A stretch of DNA of 64,000 bases, taken from contig NZ_UFUW01000001.1 in NCBI RefSeq assembly GCF_900460955.1, forward strand, positions 2,657,501 to 2,721,500, given 5' to 3'. The notes under the pieces were generated by a model that was not told the DNA's origin, did not search any database, and saw only the letters and a program-made list of their open reading frames with translations. Positions within the stretch are counted from its first letter, which is position 1. Every line of letters starts with the position of its first letter. A program made the translations under genes and the position numbers. Shown here piece by piece: positions 1 to 11,946 of the stretch. Source of the stretch: Cardiobacterium valvarum. GTDB lineage: Bacteria > Pseudomonadota > Gammaproteobacteria > Cardiobacteriales > Cardiobacteriaceae.

Positions 1-464
1 GCTACCAACTCAGCGACAGCATCCCGCTCCTGCAAGGCGACGGCCTTGCCGCGCTGGACGCCGCTATTGCCGACCTCTACGGCACAGAAGCCGCTGCCGC
101 GCGCGCACAAGGCGCCACCTACCGCGACGTAACCGGCGGCATCGACTGGATCCTCTGCAACCCGCCCTACGTCGAAGAGGGCGAAATGGACGACATTGCT
201 GTCGAATACCGGTACGAACCGCGCCACGCCCTCACCTCCGGTGCCGACGGCCTCGACTTCACCCGTCGCCTGCTGCACACAGCGGGCGACTACCTGAGCG
301 AGCGCGGCCTACTCGTACTGGAAGTCGGCATGAGCGGGCAAAACCTCGAAGATGCCTACCCCGACGCGGCCTTCGACTGGGCCGAACTCACACGCGGCGG
401 TGCCGGCGTCTGTGTCATCAGCGCCGACGAACTCCTCGCCTGGCGCGACGCTGGCATCGTCTAA
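1..464 (+). CDS. prmB: PrmB, ribosomal protein L3 N5-glutamine methyltransferase (5' truncated by window edge)
   Basis: Open in frame from base 3 to the TAA at 462-464, so only the C-terminal ~153 residues are present. The SAM-dependent glutamine methyltransferase signature [10 protein letters not shown] is visible, followed by [10 protein letters not shown] and GxDGLD, which fit PrmB better than PrmC; a separate PrmC lies at 61470. PrmB methylates a glutamine of ribosomal protein L3. A stretch of about 25 residues just before NPPY is longer than I expect in PrmB and may be a lineage insertion. The stop codon overlaps the stop of the convergent truncated gene that follows. Confidence 0.8.
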   Translation, partial: YQLSDSIPLLQGDGLAALDAAIADLYGTEAAAARAQGATYRDVTGGIDWILCNPPYVEEGEMDDIAVEYRYEPRHALTSGADGLDFTRRLLHTAGDYLSERGLLVLEVGMSGQNLEDAYPDAAFDWAELTRGGAGVCVISADELLAWRDAGIV

Positions 465-1000
465 ACACAGAGGACGTTTTTCAGAAAATCGTGCTGTTCG
501 ACCTCGCTTTTGAATGCGTCTTGCGCGTAGCCGAGCGCACCAAGGTAGGCATAGTGACCATTGCCACTGGTTTTCGGGTTGGCGAGGACGATTTCCACGC
601 CGTCTTTGACGAGGTCACCCCAGTTTTCGATGTGTTTCGGGTTACCCTTGCACACGAGGAAGGCGGTGGTGGAGTAGTAAGGCAAGCTGTGATGCGGCAG
701 GCGTTCACGCCAGTTTTCCGGCAGCAGTTTGCCTTTCTGCGCGAGGACATCAATATCGGTCACCTGGTTGAAGGTGACGACATCGGCTTTCAGCCCTTGC
801 AGGATGGCATTCGCCTGCTTCGAGGAACCGGCATGCGATTGGGTGATTTTCACGTCCGGGTGTTCCTTTTGATACAGCGCGTTGTACTGGACAAAGAGTT
901 CGCGCGCGATGTCGTAGGAGGCGTTGAGCAGCTCTTTATCAGCGGCAAAGGTCGGCAGGGCGCTAGCGGCAAAGAGGGCGGCGAGGAGGATTTTTTTCAT
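461..1000 (-). pseudogene. Truncated periplasmic sulfate-binding protein (Sbp/CysP-like)
   Basis: Starts at 1000 with a clear signal peptide ([19 protein letters not shown]) and then the typical sulfate-binding protein N-terminus: [45 protein letters not shown] and NPKTSGNG. The frame ends after only 179 residues (TAG at 461-463), while family members are about 330 residues. The second lobe, including the WENEA-type region, is missing. The stop overlaps the prmB stop, so the 3' half was probably lost in a rearrangement that joined it to prmB. No CysTWA permease genes are adjacent. Probably non-functional. Confidence 0.75.
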
Positions 1001-1156
1001 GGTAATTAGCGATGCGGGCATGGTAGGAATTTCTGCTATCGCTGACCAATAGCGGTTTTTTTCGGGGCTTATAACCTGTGGGTATGCGACATCAAACACG
1101 ATTGACGTATTCCGTAGTGCGTAACACAATGCACGGAAAAAAATAAGCTGGCTGAC

Positions 1157-1436
1157 ATGATCAAATCCTTTGCATCCAAAGAGACCAAAGCCTTTTTTGC
1201 AGGCGATACGGTTAAACGTTATCAAGCGTTTGCGGCGACTGCCGGGCGGAAACTGACACTGCTGGATGAAACCAAGGCCTTGGATGATCTGAAAATCCCG
1301 ATGGGAAACAAACTGGAAGCGCTCAGGGGGGGATCGCAACGGCCAGCACAGCATCCGCATCAATCAACAATACCGTCTGTGTTTCCGCTGGCAGGACGGC
1401 GACACATATGATGTGGAAATCGTCGATTATCACTAA
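1157..1436 (+). pseudogene. higB: HigB-type (RelE superfamily) toxin, frameshifted in a G7 tract
   Basis: The first frame reads [16 protein letters not shown] through [15 protein letters not shown], a HigB N-terminus. At the run of seven G (1326-1332) it leaves frame. With six G the sequence continues as [19 protein letters not shown], then RWQDGDTYDVEIVDYH and TAA at 1434-1436, the canonical HigB C-terminus. As written the frame instead runs into unrelated residues. HigB toxins are ribosome-dependent mRNA interferases. The antitoxin gene follows 14 bp downstream. The error sits in a homopolymer, so it could be phase variation, fixed loss or a sequencing error. Confidence 0.8.
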
Positions 1437-1450
1437 ACAGGAGTTATTTC

Positions 1451-4467
<3,017 letters not shown>

Positions 4468-4488
4468 CGCCCTGCCGTTTCCGACAAC

Positions 4489-4516
4489 AAAAATCCCGCT
4501 ACAGCGGGATTTTTTA
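4489..4516 (+). terminator. Rho-independent terminator of leuS
   Basis: An inverted repeat ATCCCGCT/AGCGGGAT with a short loop is followed by a run of T, 22 bases after the leuS stop. Confidence 0.85.
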
Positions 4517-4539
4517 TGCCTGACAGAAAGCCAGGTTTT

Positions 4540-4615
4540 GCCCCGCTTGGGGCTGCCCACGAACCCAGCATTTATCCCGCTTGGCGGCTTTCCGAACGGC
4601 AGGGCGTGCTTTGAC
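4540..4615. repeat. Dispersed GCTTGG repeat elements
   Basis: Two copies of the core seen elsewhere in the window appear here: CCCGCTTGGGG near 4542 and CCCGCTTGGCGG near 4578. The same core builds the tandem array at 12457-12718 and recurs at 14340-14510 and 62310-62340. Likely a REP-like intergenic family of this genome. Confidence 0.5.
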
Positions 4616-5121
4616 CCACCATTTACATGATACATATAACGGACGGAAACCCACCTGATAACAAATGCCTCATCCACCGGAATAGTGGAGCAATTCGCCG
4701 GAGGAGTCATGATGGTATTTTTAGCCATAGCAAAAACGATATTTTTTTCTCCACCTCTATTTCTTAGTCATATTAACCATACTTTTTCCCTTGGATAGAT
4801 GAACCCCCTATCTGGCTAATGTATCGAACAGAGACATTTTAATGCTGGCGATAAAAGTTTAAGAAAAGATGAACATCCCCTGCGGCTTTCGTAATCTACT
4901 AATAGATTCCATAAATTCATTGGGATAAATTCGTAAGAATGGCGTTATGACATACCGTTTACTTGCAGAAATGCGGGGGAATTTTCATAATAATGCCCGG
5001 ATTCTCCATTACCTGTATGCAGGTGAAAGATTCCGGACAATCCCTAAAAATCATTGCCCGATGCCTGCATCTTCTTTGCGATGAATCCCCTGTTGTTTTT
5101 ATCCGTTTTTAGGAGATTGTC
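4616..5121. other. Gene-free, relatively AT-rich stretch
   Basis: I find no credible coding frame here. It separates the leuS terminator from the lipoprotein gene and should contain the lipoprotein promoter. The base composition is visibly more AT-rich than its surroundings, which suggests acquired DNA or a regulatory region. No clear riboswitch or Fur-type palindrome was identified. Confidence 0.4.
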
Positions 5122-5910
5122 ATGTCCTTCAAATCTATTGGCATTATGAGCAGTATTGCATTCGCGCTATTACTCACCGGTTGCGGCGGCAGCGGTCCCG
5201 GTATAAAGGTCGTTCCGTCGCCCAAACCCACACCCGACATTCCTTCACCCAAACCGACACCGGGTAACAATGTTTACCGCAGCATGAGTTCCTATAACAG
5301 CACGAAGCACGCCAGCAACGGCTCGGTCTCCAATAATGCCCCCAGCTTCGACACGCTGACTTTCAACGGGCGGGAATTGCCGCTGGTGGTTGAAAATATC
5401 AAGAATGGGCGGATTGTCGCCCTGGATCGGGGTGCGAAACTGGGCGGCGTTTCATACAAGAAATTCTATGTCGGCACCACGCGGCAGGCGAATGCCCGCT
5501 TCGGCGCCCTCAATTACGACGGCAACAATATTGTCTTCCATCAGGGATATTTGTCTGCCCATGTACCAACCCGAGGTGAAGCGGAATATGTCGGCGACGT
5601 CATTCATGTCAACAATACTGACAACAACTATACCAACGGCATCATGATTGCCAGAGCCAATTTCGCCGACAAGACACTGAAGATGGCCTTTACCAAACCG
5701 GGCGACAAGAGCAATTTCGTCAACCGCAACCTGGAAGCGACGATCAACGGCAACAAATTCAGCGGCCTCAGTAACGGCACACATGTGGATGGCGCTTTCT
5801 ACGGCAACGACGCCAAAGAAATGGCCGGTCACTACACGAACGCGAAGGAAAACTTCCAGGGCGCCTTTGGCGGCACGCAGCAGTGGTCGCGCGGTACCGG
5901 TACCCATTGA
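5122..5910 (+). CDS. Surface lipoprotein with TbpB-like beta-barrel domain (Slam-dependent type)
   Basis: 262 residues. The signal peptide ends in a lipobox LLLTGC, so Cys ~21 would be lipidated. A proline-rich linker follows (residues ~30-48, two PSPKPTP units), then a C-terminal barrel-like domain. The C-terminus, GAFYGNDAKEMAGHY followed by GAFGG, matches the GxFxGxxAxExxG...GAFG signature of TbpB/HpuA/fHbp-type lipoproteins exported to the surface by Slam. The ligand is unknown; it is much smaller than TbpB. AGGAG lies upstream of the ATG. No Slam or TonB receptor gene is adjacent. Confidence 0.7.
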   Translation: MSFKSIGIMSSIAFALLLTGCGGSGPGIKVVPSPKPTPDIPSPKPTPGNNVYRSMSSYNSTKHASNGSVSNNAPSFDTLTFNGRELPLVVENIKNGRIVALDRGAKLGGVSYKKFYVGTTRQANARFGALNYDGNNIVFHQGYLSAHVPTRGEAEYVGDVIHVNNTDNNYTNGIMIARANFADKTLKMAFTKPGDKSNFVNRNLEATINGNKFSGLSNGTHVDGAFYGNDAKEMAGHYTNAKENFQGAFGGTQQWSRGTGTH

Positions 5911-5936
5911 TATACATGGGATCGTCTTCTCCTGCC

Positions 5937-5964
5937 TGCCCCTTCCCGAAGGGGCCTTTTTATC
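5937..5964 (+). terminator. Rho-independent terminator of lipoprotein gene
   Basis: The hairpin GCCCCTTC/GAAGGGGC is followed by TTTTTAT, just downstream of the lipoprotein stop. Confidence 0.8.
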
Positions 5965-6031
5965 GCCGGGCAGGCGAAAAGGCGACATGCTTTTTTGTTA
6001 TCATGCCGCGAAAACCCTAATGGAAACAGGC

Positions 6032-6583
6032 ATGGCAGTATTTTTCACCGCGGATACGCACTTTTTTCACCACGGCATCATCAAATACTGCCACCGCCCC
6101 TTCCGCAGTGTGCGCGAGATGAACGAAGGCATCATCGCCCGCTGGAACGCCCAGGTCGGCAAGGGTGACCGCGTCTATCACCTGGGCGATGTCTCCTTCG
6201 GCGGCCTCGCCGAAACCTTCCGCCTGCTTGCCGAACTCAACGGCGAAATCTGCCTGATCAGCGGCAACCACGACGACGAACTCAGCACCGATCCCTACCT
6301 CGCCGAGCGCTTCCACTGGATCAAGCCCTACCACGAAGAAACCCGCGACGGTATCGCCCTGATCATGTTCCATTACCCCATCCTCGAATGGCGCGGTGCG
6401 CAGCGCGGCAGCTGGCACCTCTATGGCCACACCCACGGCACCGTGCGCCTGCGCGGCGCAGCGCTGGACGTCGGCATTGATGCCCATCCTGCCTTCCGCT
6501 TGTGGAGCTGGGACGACATCCGCGCCCGCCTTAATGGCATCCCGCCACTGCCCTACCCGCCGCGCGAGATGAAAAACCAATAG
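6032..6583 (+). CDS. Calcineurin-like metallophosphoesterase
   Basis: 183 residues. All metal-binding blocks of the superfamily are present: DTHF (~7-10), GDVS (~51), GNHD (~77-80), FHY (~114) and GHTHG (~131). Such short cytosolic enzymes hydrolyse phosphodiesters or phosphomonoesters; the substrate cannot be told from sequence. The start at 6032 is preferred over 6020 because GGAAACAGG provides the RBS for it. It stands alone between two terminated units. Confidence 0.85.
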   Translation: MAVFFTADTHFFHHGIIKYCHRPFRSVREMNEGIIARWNAQVGKGDRVYHLGDVSFGGLAETFRLLAELNGEICLISGNHDDELSTDPYLAERFHWIKPYHEETRDGIALIMFHYPILEWRGAQRGSWHLYGHTHGTVRLRGAALDVGIDAHPAFRLWSWDDIRARLNGIPPLPYPPREMKNQ

Positions 6584-6765
6584 CGCTGGCGATATTCACG
6601 CTAACTGCGCCATAAATCGCCTCTACAACTCCCAATCCAGGCGATAAACACCACATCTACCGTTATTAACCGCAGAAATTGCGCCCGGCGCGCATCCTTT
6701 ACCTTGCCAAGCATCAGGCGGCGCGCTATCGTGCCACTCCCAACCCATAACACAAAGGAAACCCC

Positions 6766-7767
6766 ATGAGTCGAGAAGTTCCTGCCGTCTTCGGCAGCGT
6801 CTTTTCCCCCGAAATGCCAGTCATCGCCTTTGAGGACGGCGCCTGGCAAAAGGTGCGCTGGCAAAGCAGTGCGGAAATGTCTTTCCCGCCCGGCGCGCAC
6901 GCCTTGCACTACGGTAGCGAATGCTTCGAAGGACTGAAAGCCTTCCGCCAACAAAACGGCGACATCGTCATCTTCCGCCCGGACGACAACATCGCGCGCA
7001 TGCGGCAAAGTGCCCGCCTGCTGCACATGCCGGTGCCGGAAGCGGACACCTACCGCGCGGCCCTCTTCGAGCTGGTCAAACGCGCCGCCGACATCGTTCC
7101 TGATGCACCGAACGCCCTCTACCTGCGCCCAACCCTGGTCGGCACCGACCCAGTCATCGGTAAGGCGGGAAGCGGCACCACTTCCGCCCTGCTCTACATC
7201 CTCGCTTCACCGGTTGGCGACTACTTCAAAGTCGGCTCGCCGATGAAACTCCTGGTCGAAACCGGACATATGCGCTGCGCCCCGCACATGGGCCGCATCA
7301 AATGCGGCGGCAACTACGCCTCCGCCCTGCCGTGGGTAGTGGACGCCAAAGAAAAATACGGCGCCAACCAGGTGCTCTTCTGCCCGGGCGGCGACGTACA
7401 GGAAACCGGTGCTTCCAACTTCATGCTGATACAGGGCGATGAAATCATCACCAAACCGCTTACCGCCGAATTCCTGCACGGCGTCACCCGCGCCTCGGTG
7501 CTGCAAATTGCGCCCGACCTCGGCTACCGCGTCAGCGAACGCGATTTCACCGTCGCCGAACTCAAACAGGCAGTAGAAGGCGGCGCAGAAGCGATACTAA
7601 CCGGCACAGCGGCGGTAATCTCACCCGTGACCGCCTTTGTCATCGACGGCAAAGAAGTACCCGTCACCGGCGGACAAAAACGCGGCCTCGCCATTCGTAA
7701 AGCCATTACCGACATCCAGTACGGTATCACCCCCGACCGCTACGGCTGGATTCATAAAGTCGCCTGA
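6766..7767 (+). CDS. ilvE: Branched-chain amino acid aminotransferase
   Basis: 333 residues, class IV PLP-dependent fold. It transfers the amino group between glutamate and the branched-chain 2-oxo acids, the last step of Ile/Val/Leu synthesis. The Schiff-base lysine is K179 in GRIKCGGNYA; ALHYGSECFEGLKAFR and QETGASNFM are family blocks. The longer N-terminus and GGNYA block resemble the eukaryotic/Haemophilus subtype more than E. coli IlvE. It is a single gene with its own terminator. Confidence 0.93.
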   Translation: MSREVPAVFGSVFSPEMPVIAFEDGAWQKVRWQSSAEMSFPPGAHALHYGSECFEGLKAFRQQNGDIVIFRPDDNIARMRQSARLLHMPVPEADTYRAALFELVKRAADIVPDAPNALYLRPTLVGTDPVIGKAGSGTTSALLYILASPVGDYFKVGSPMKLLVETGHMRCAPHMGRIKCGGNYASALPWVVDAKEKYGANQVLFCPGGDVQETGASNFMLIQGDEIITKPLTAEFLHGVTRASVLQIAPDLGYRVSERDFTVAELKQAVEGGAEAILTGTAAVISPVTAFVIDGKEVPVTGGQKRGLAIRKAITDIQYGITPDRYGWIHKVA

Positions 7768-7787
7768 ACATTCACCGCACCTGCGAA

Positions 7788-7818
7788 AAACGCCACGCAT
7801 TGCGTGGCGTTTTTATTG
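7788..7818 (+). terminator. Rho-independent terminator of ilvE
   Basis: The stem AACGCCACGC/GCGTGGCGTT is followed by TTTATT, about 25 bases after the ilvE stop. Confidence 0.85.
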
Positions 7819-8004
7819 CCAATGATGAGGCGACATATACCCAAACATCTAAAAAACCGTAACGGCGTTGCGCCGCCCTGTGTCATCCCTACTAAAACGA
7901 CTATCTTGCAGACTGGCGCGCGTCAGCGGGATAGCTGCCGTGACACCGTTTTTCGTACGGCTTCATGCAAAACGCGGCATCCATCCGTGCAACCGTCGTC
8001 ATGT

Positions 8005-8889
8005 TCACTCCCCATCCTCCGCTGCGGTAGGAAACGCCGCCGCACGGTGCAGCGTCGCCTGCGCCCAGTTGCGGTGCACGGCGGTTTCCTGCATCGCTCC
8101 GCCGGCACGGAACACGGCTTCTTCGCTGGCGAGGATTTGCTGCGCGAGGTCGCGTTCTTCTTGGCTGACGCGGTATTCCCGCTCAATCACCGCTACCTGC
8201 GCGGGATGTATGGCGCTTTTGCCGGTGAGGCCGTGGCGCAGGTCTTCCCGCACTTCCTGCGCGAGGAGGTTGGGGCGGTCGAGGTATTCGAAGACGGGAG
8301 CGGAGAGGAGGTAGCCTGCCGGTTTGCAGAGACCGACCAGGCGGTCGATCAATGTGCCAAGCGGGGTGGCGTAGAGGGTGACATCCGGCGGACGGCGCAG
8401 GTGCAACTGGCTCAAGAGGTCGTTGCCGCCGATACGCAGGCAGAGGATGTGCGCGCGCCAGCCGTCGCGGTCGAAGGTATCCAACAGGCGTAGCACTTCG
8501 CTCTCCCGGTAGGTTTCCTGTGTTTCCAGGGTCGGCATCAGGCGGAAAGCCGTGCCGCGCAGGTCGCGGTAATCGCCGAGGCTGGCAGCGGTAATCTTCG
8601 GCAGTACGAAGCCATGGATGCGTTCGATATGCGGCATGGCCAACACCTGCCGCATCACGCCGGCATCGCGCAGGCGGATGAAGCGGTGGCGCAGGCAGTC
8701 GTCCGGCGTGGCGGCCAGCGCGGCAGCGAGGTTGGCCAGCGCCTGCGGCAGGTCGCGCGCAGAGACGCTGTCTTCGGTGCAGTAGATGAGCGAGCGCACG
8801 CCGGGCAGTTTGTCGCCGCGCGCGATGGCAACCAGCTGCGGATGGGTCGCGGGGACGTAGAGGCAGGCGCCGAGTTGGTGGGCGTTCAT
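8005..8889 (-). CDS. CitE-like TIM-barrel C-C bond lyase (HpcH/HpaI superfamily)
   Basis: 294 residues. The pattern LGACLYVPATHPQL at the N-terminus, SLIYCTEDSV, GFVLPKI and RIGGNDLLSQL matches the C-C-bond-lyase/CitE-like proteins found, among other places, in tellurium-resistance type gene clusters. The family cleaves or forms C-C bonds of acyl-CoA or hydroxy acid substrates with Mg2+. No ter genes lie near it here, so the substrate is open. The next gene starts downstream of a ~50-base gap on the same strand. Confidence 0.7.
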   Translation of the reverse strand: MNAHQLGACLYVPATHPQLVAIARGDKLPGVRSLIYCTEDSVSARDLPQALANLAAALAATPDDCLRHRFIRLRDAGVMRQVLAMPHIERIHGFVLPKITAASLGDYRDLRGTAFRLMPTLETQETYRESEVLRLLDTFDRDGWRAHILCLRIGGNDLLSQLHLRRPPDVTLYATPLGTLIDRLVGLCKPAGYLLSAPVFEYLDRPNLLAQEVREDLRHGLTGKSAIHPAQVAVIEREYRVSQEERDLAQQILASEEAVFRAGGAMQETAVHRNWAQATLHRAAAFPTAAEDGE

Positions 8890-8942
8890 GGACGGTTCCG
8901 GATGTGGGTGATGATGATGCTACGGGGAAGGCGGCAGGCGGG

Positions 8943-10805
8943 TCAACAGCATGCTTTGTGCTGTTCCAGGAGGGCCAGCGTCTTTTCTTTCAGCGTTTCA
9001 GCATCGGTCTCCGGCGGCAGCGGCGCACCGATGAGGACGTCGATACGGGCGAACCATTTGCGCGGCCCGCCTTTCATCAGCCCGCCCGCGTGCGAGAAGA
9101 GGCTGCCCCAGAGGTTATCGATGGCAACGGGGATGACCGGCACGGGATCGCGTTCCAGCATTTTTTCGATGCCGCGCCGGTACACGCCGATTTCGCCGTC
9201 GCGGGTCAGTTCGCCTTCGGGGAAGATGGCGACGATGTCGCCGTCGGCGAGCGCCGTGTGCACGTCTTCAAAGGATTGACGGAAGAGCGCGGCGTCTTCG
9301 CTGCGCCCAGCGATGGGGATGGCGCGCGCGCTTTTGAAGATGTAGCGCAACACGGGAATGCGGAAGATTTTGTAGTACATGATGAAGCGCAGCGGACGGC
9401 GGATGGCGACCATGAGGATGAGCGCATCCATGTAGGAGATGTGGTTGCAGGCGATGATGGCCGCGCCGCTGCGCGGGATGTTGTCGCGGCCGCGTACGCG
9501 CAGGCGGTAGCAGCAAGCGACGATGAGGATGACGAGGCAGCGCATGATGAATTCCGGAACGACGGTGAAGATGTAAAGCGAGATGGCGAGGTGCACGCCG
9601 AGCAGGAGTGCGATGAGCGCTTGCAGCGACCAGCCGAAGACGCTGAGGATGAGGATGGAGAGGACGCTCACCAGCACGAGGAAGAGGGCGTTCAGGATGT
9701 TGTTCGCCGCGATCATCTGCGATTTGTGCCCGCTTTCGGCGCGGTGCTGGATGATGGCGTAGAGCGGCACGGCGTAGATACCGCCGCCGAAGGCGATAGC
9801 GAAGAAGGAAAGTGTGGTGTGCAGGAAGCGCGGGTCGTGCAGGAAGGTGCGGAAGGTGTGCAATTCGCTGAGGGCGGGGTTGGCGCTGATGGTGATGACA
9901 CCCGCCATGCCGGCGGCGAGGATGAAGGCGCCAACGGGGACAAGCCCCGCCTCAATCCGCCCGCGCGCAAGGAAGTTGCTGAGGAGCGAGCCGATGCCGA
10001 TGCCGACGGAGAACAGCACCAGCAGGTAGGTGGTCACTTCCGGGCCGCTATTCAGCACTTCTTTGGCGTACTGCGGGATTTGCGTCAAGAGCGCGCCGCC
10101 GAGCAGCCAGAACCAGGAGATGGCGAGGATGCACTGGTAGATGGTTTTCTGGCGGATGGTGTAGGTGAGCAGGGTTTTGGTCTGCTGCCAGGGATGGAAC
10201 GGCGGCAGGGCGCTGCGGTCGGTCGCGCCCTGGGCGGCAGGGATGAGGTAGGCGCTGATAAGCCCGATGGTGACGGCGGCAACCATTGCCGCATACAGCA
10301 GCGGATACAGCGATTCGCGCGCGACCAGCGAAGCGCCCACCAGGGTGCCGCCGAGAATGGCGAGGAAGGTGCCCGCTTCGACGAGGCCGTTGCCCAGCAT
10401 CAGTTCTTCTTCGCGCAGCCGTTCCGGCAGGAGGCCGTATTTCACCGGGCCGAAGAAGGTGGATTGCAGGCCGAGCAGGCAGAGGACGGCGACCATCAGC
10501 GGGATGAGGTCGAAGACGAAGGCAACGATGCCGACGGCCATGATGAACACTTCCAGCCATTTGATACGCACAATGAGGAAGCGCTTCTCGAAGCGGTCCG
10601 CCAATAGGCCGGACCAGGCGGAGAAAAGGAACATCGGGAAGATGAAGAGCGCCATGCTCAGGTTGGTGTAGAAGCTGAGGGTTTTGCTGTCGCTGAGGCG
10701 CAGGGTGAGGTACACCAAGAGTGCGTTTTTGTAGAGGTTGTCGGTGAAGGCGCCGCCAAACTGGGTGATGAAGAACGGCAGGAAGCGTCGGGAAAAGAGG
10801 AGCAT
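8943..10805 (-). CDS. MFS transporter fused to PlsC-type acyltransferase (LplT-Aas-like)
   Basis: 620 residues. Residues ~1-400 form a 12-helix major facilitator domain like LplT (lysophospholipid flippase), beginning FLPFFITQFGGAFTDN. Residues ~430-620 form a 1-acyl-glycerophosphate acyltransferase domain with the HX4D box in CNHISYMDA and the FPEGELTRDGE block. In E. coli, LplT and Aas are separate and recycle lysophosphatidylethanolamine; here the carrier and acyltransferase are one polypeptide without the acyl-ACP synthetase. Inner-membrane location is expected. Confidence 0.85.
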   Translation of the reverse strand: MLLFSRRFLPFFITQFGGAFTDNLYKNALLVYLTLRLSDSKTLSFYTNLSMALFIFPMFLFSAWSGLLADRFEKRFLIVRIKWLEVFIMAVGIVAFVFDLIPLMVAVLCLLGLQSTFFGPVKYGLLPERLREEELMLGNGLVEAGTFLAILGGTLVGASLVARESLYPLLYAAMVAAVTIGLISAYLIPAAQGATDRSALPPFHPWQQTKTLLTYTIRQKTIYQCILAISWFWLLGGALLTQIPQYAKEVLNSGPEVTTYLLVLFSVGIGIGSLLSNFLARGRIEAGLVPVGAFILAAGMAGVITISANPALSELHTFRTFLHDPRFLHTTLSFFAIAFGGGIYAVPLYAIIQHRAESGHKSQMIAANNILNALFLVLVSVLSILILSVFGWSLQALIALLLGVHLAISLYIFTVVPEFIMRCLVILIVACCYRLRVRGRDNIPRSGAAIIACNHISYMDALILMVAIRRPLRFIMYYKIFRIPVLRYIFKSARAIPIAGRSEDAALFRQSFEDVHTALADGDIVAIFPEGELTRDGEIGVYRRGIEKMLERDPVPVIPVAIDNLWGSLFSHAGGLMKGGPRKWFARIDVLIGAPLPPETDAETLKEKTLALLEQHKACC

Positions 10806-10861
10806 GGGGGGATTCCAAAGTAGGGTGGGTCTCGGCCCGGCAAGCGGTAGAGGAGATGGCG

Positions 10862-11425
10862 TTATCTTTTTTGGGCGACACCAGTAGATTCAGGGGAGGC
10901 CTGCCAGGCGGCGATAATGCTGTCGCTGCGGCGGACGCGGACAGGGTTATCCGGCAGGATGAGCTGTGCCCAGAGGTCGTTGTAGTAGGCGATGAGCACA
11001 TCCGCCGCGATGGGCGGGCGGTCGCCGGTGGTGTGGGCATCGGCAGCGACCGTCACGCGGTAATCCAGCGCGGCTGCCGCCTTGATGGTGCTGTCCACAC
11101 AGTAATCGGTCGTGCAGCCGCAGATGGTCAGGTCGCGGCAGTGCCACTCAGCCAGCGTAGCGGCGAGCGCGGTGCGGTAAAAGGCGTTGCAGGCAGTCTT
11201 GTCGAGATACACCGCGGCAGCGGGGACGTGCAGTTCCGGCAATAACTGCCACACCGCGCCGCCTGCCGGCAAATCGTCGTCCGTGTGGCGGATGACGACG
11301 GTATGCGGGGCAGCGGCCATCAGGCGGTTGATGTTGCCAACGACCGTCGCGCGCGCATGACGCGGGGTGGCGAACACGCCATTTTGCATATCAATGACGA
11401 GCAGGGCGTCGCGCATCGGCTTCAC
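10862..11425 (-). CDS. Isochorismatase-family cysteine hydrolase
   Basis: 187 residues. It has the catalytic triad context of the family: Asp in LLVIDMQNG (~12), Lys in VYLDKTACNAF (~95) and nucleophile Cys in GCTTDYCVDST. Members hydrolyse amides (nicotinamide, ureido acids) or the isochorismate vinyl ether; the substrate is not evident. MRDALLV, three residues in, is an alternative start. Its start overlaps the stop of the upstream secreted-protein gene by 4 bases (ATGA), which suggests translational coupling. Confidence 0.85.
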   Translation of the reverse strand: MKPMRDALLVIDMQNGVFATPRHARATVVGNINRLMAAAPHTVVIRHTDDDLPAGGAVWQLLPELHVPAAAVYLDKTACNAFYRTALAATLAEWHCRDLTICGCTTDYCVDSTIKAAAALDYRVTVAADAHTTGDRPPIAADVLIAYYNDLWAQLILPDNPVRVRRSDSIIAAWQASPESTGVAQKR

Positions 11426-11937
11426 TTGCCTTTCTTCTGCTTCGCCGCCGGTTTAACCTCCGCCCGCGTACATTCCGTCGGATTGTCGCGTTCGTCGTGC
11501 ATATTAAGCTGCTGCTTGTCGGCCTTAGCAACGGTCAGCGAAACCGCATCGCCTGCCTTCACGCCGCGCAGTACGCCAAACATCTTCGCTTCAAACGCCG
11601 CCACATCGGGTTTTTCGTCCAGCATCTTCTGAATGCGCGGCGGCATTGCCCGCTCAACCGCGCTTTTTACCGTTTCCACGCGCAGCACGCCATCCGTGAG
11701 CTTCCACGTTTCTTCATTGTGCGTCGTGTATTGCAAGAGGCCGTCGCGGATGAAGAAGATGGTAGTGCCGTCGCTGGTGGTGGTGCCATCGGCATTAAAA
11801 ATGCGCACATCGTCAATCTTGGCATTGATTTCCGGATACGAGGTGCTGCACGACCAGCGGCCAAGCAAATCCGCTTCGCTGAGTGCAGCAGCAAACGGGG
11901 CGGCCAGCGCCGCCAGCAGGGGGAAAAGAAAACGCAT
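11422..11937 (-). CDS. Secreted/periplasmic protein of unknown function
   Basis: 171 residues with an N-terminal signal peptide (MRFLFPLLAALAAPFAAA). The mature part starts LSEADLLGRWSCSTSYPE, with later TSDGTTIFFIRDGLLQY, a pattern seen in small beta-rich 'lipocalin-like' secreted proteins. It ends in a lysine-rich tail. I do not recognise a specific family. It lies in a leftward cluster with SixA upstream and the isochorismatase-like gene downstream. Confidence 0.7.
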   Translation of the reverse strand: MRFLFPLLAALAAPFAAALSEADLLGRWSCSTSYPEINAKIDDVRIFNADGTTTSDGTTIFFIRDGLLQYTTHNEETWKLTDGVLRVETVKSAVERAMPPRIQKMLDEKPDVAAFEAKMFGVLRGVKAGDAVSLTVAKADKQQLNMHDERDNPTECTRAEVKPAAKQKKGK

Positions 11938-11946
11938 AAGAACTCC

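Noticed and set aside
8904-10607. A 567-residue plus-strand frame opposite the MFS-acyltransferase gene
   Set aside because: Antisense shadow; no motifs, biased composition, while the opposite strand has two clear domains.
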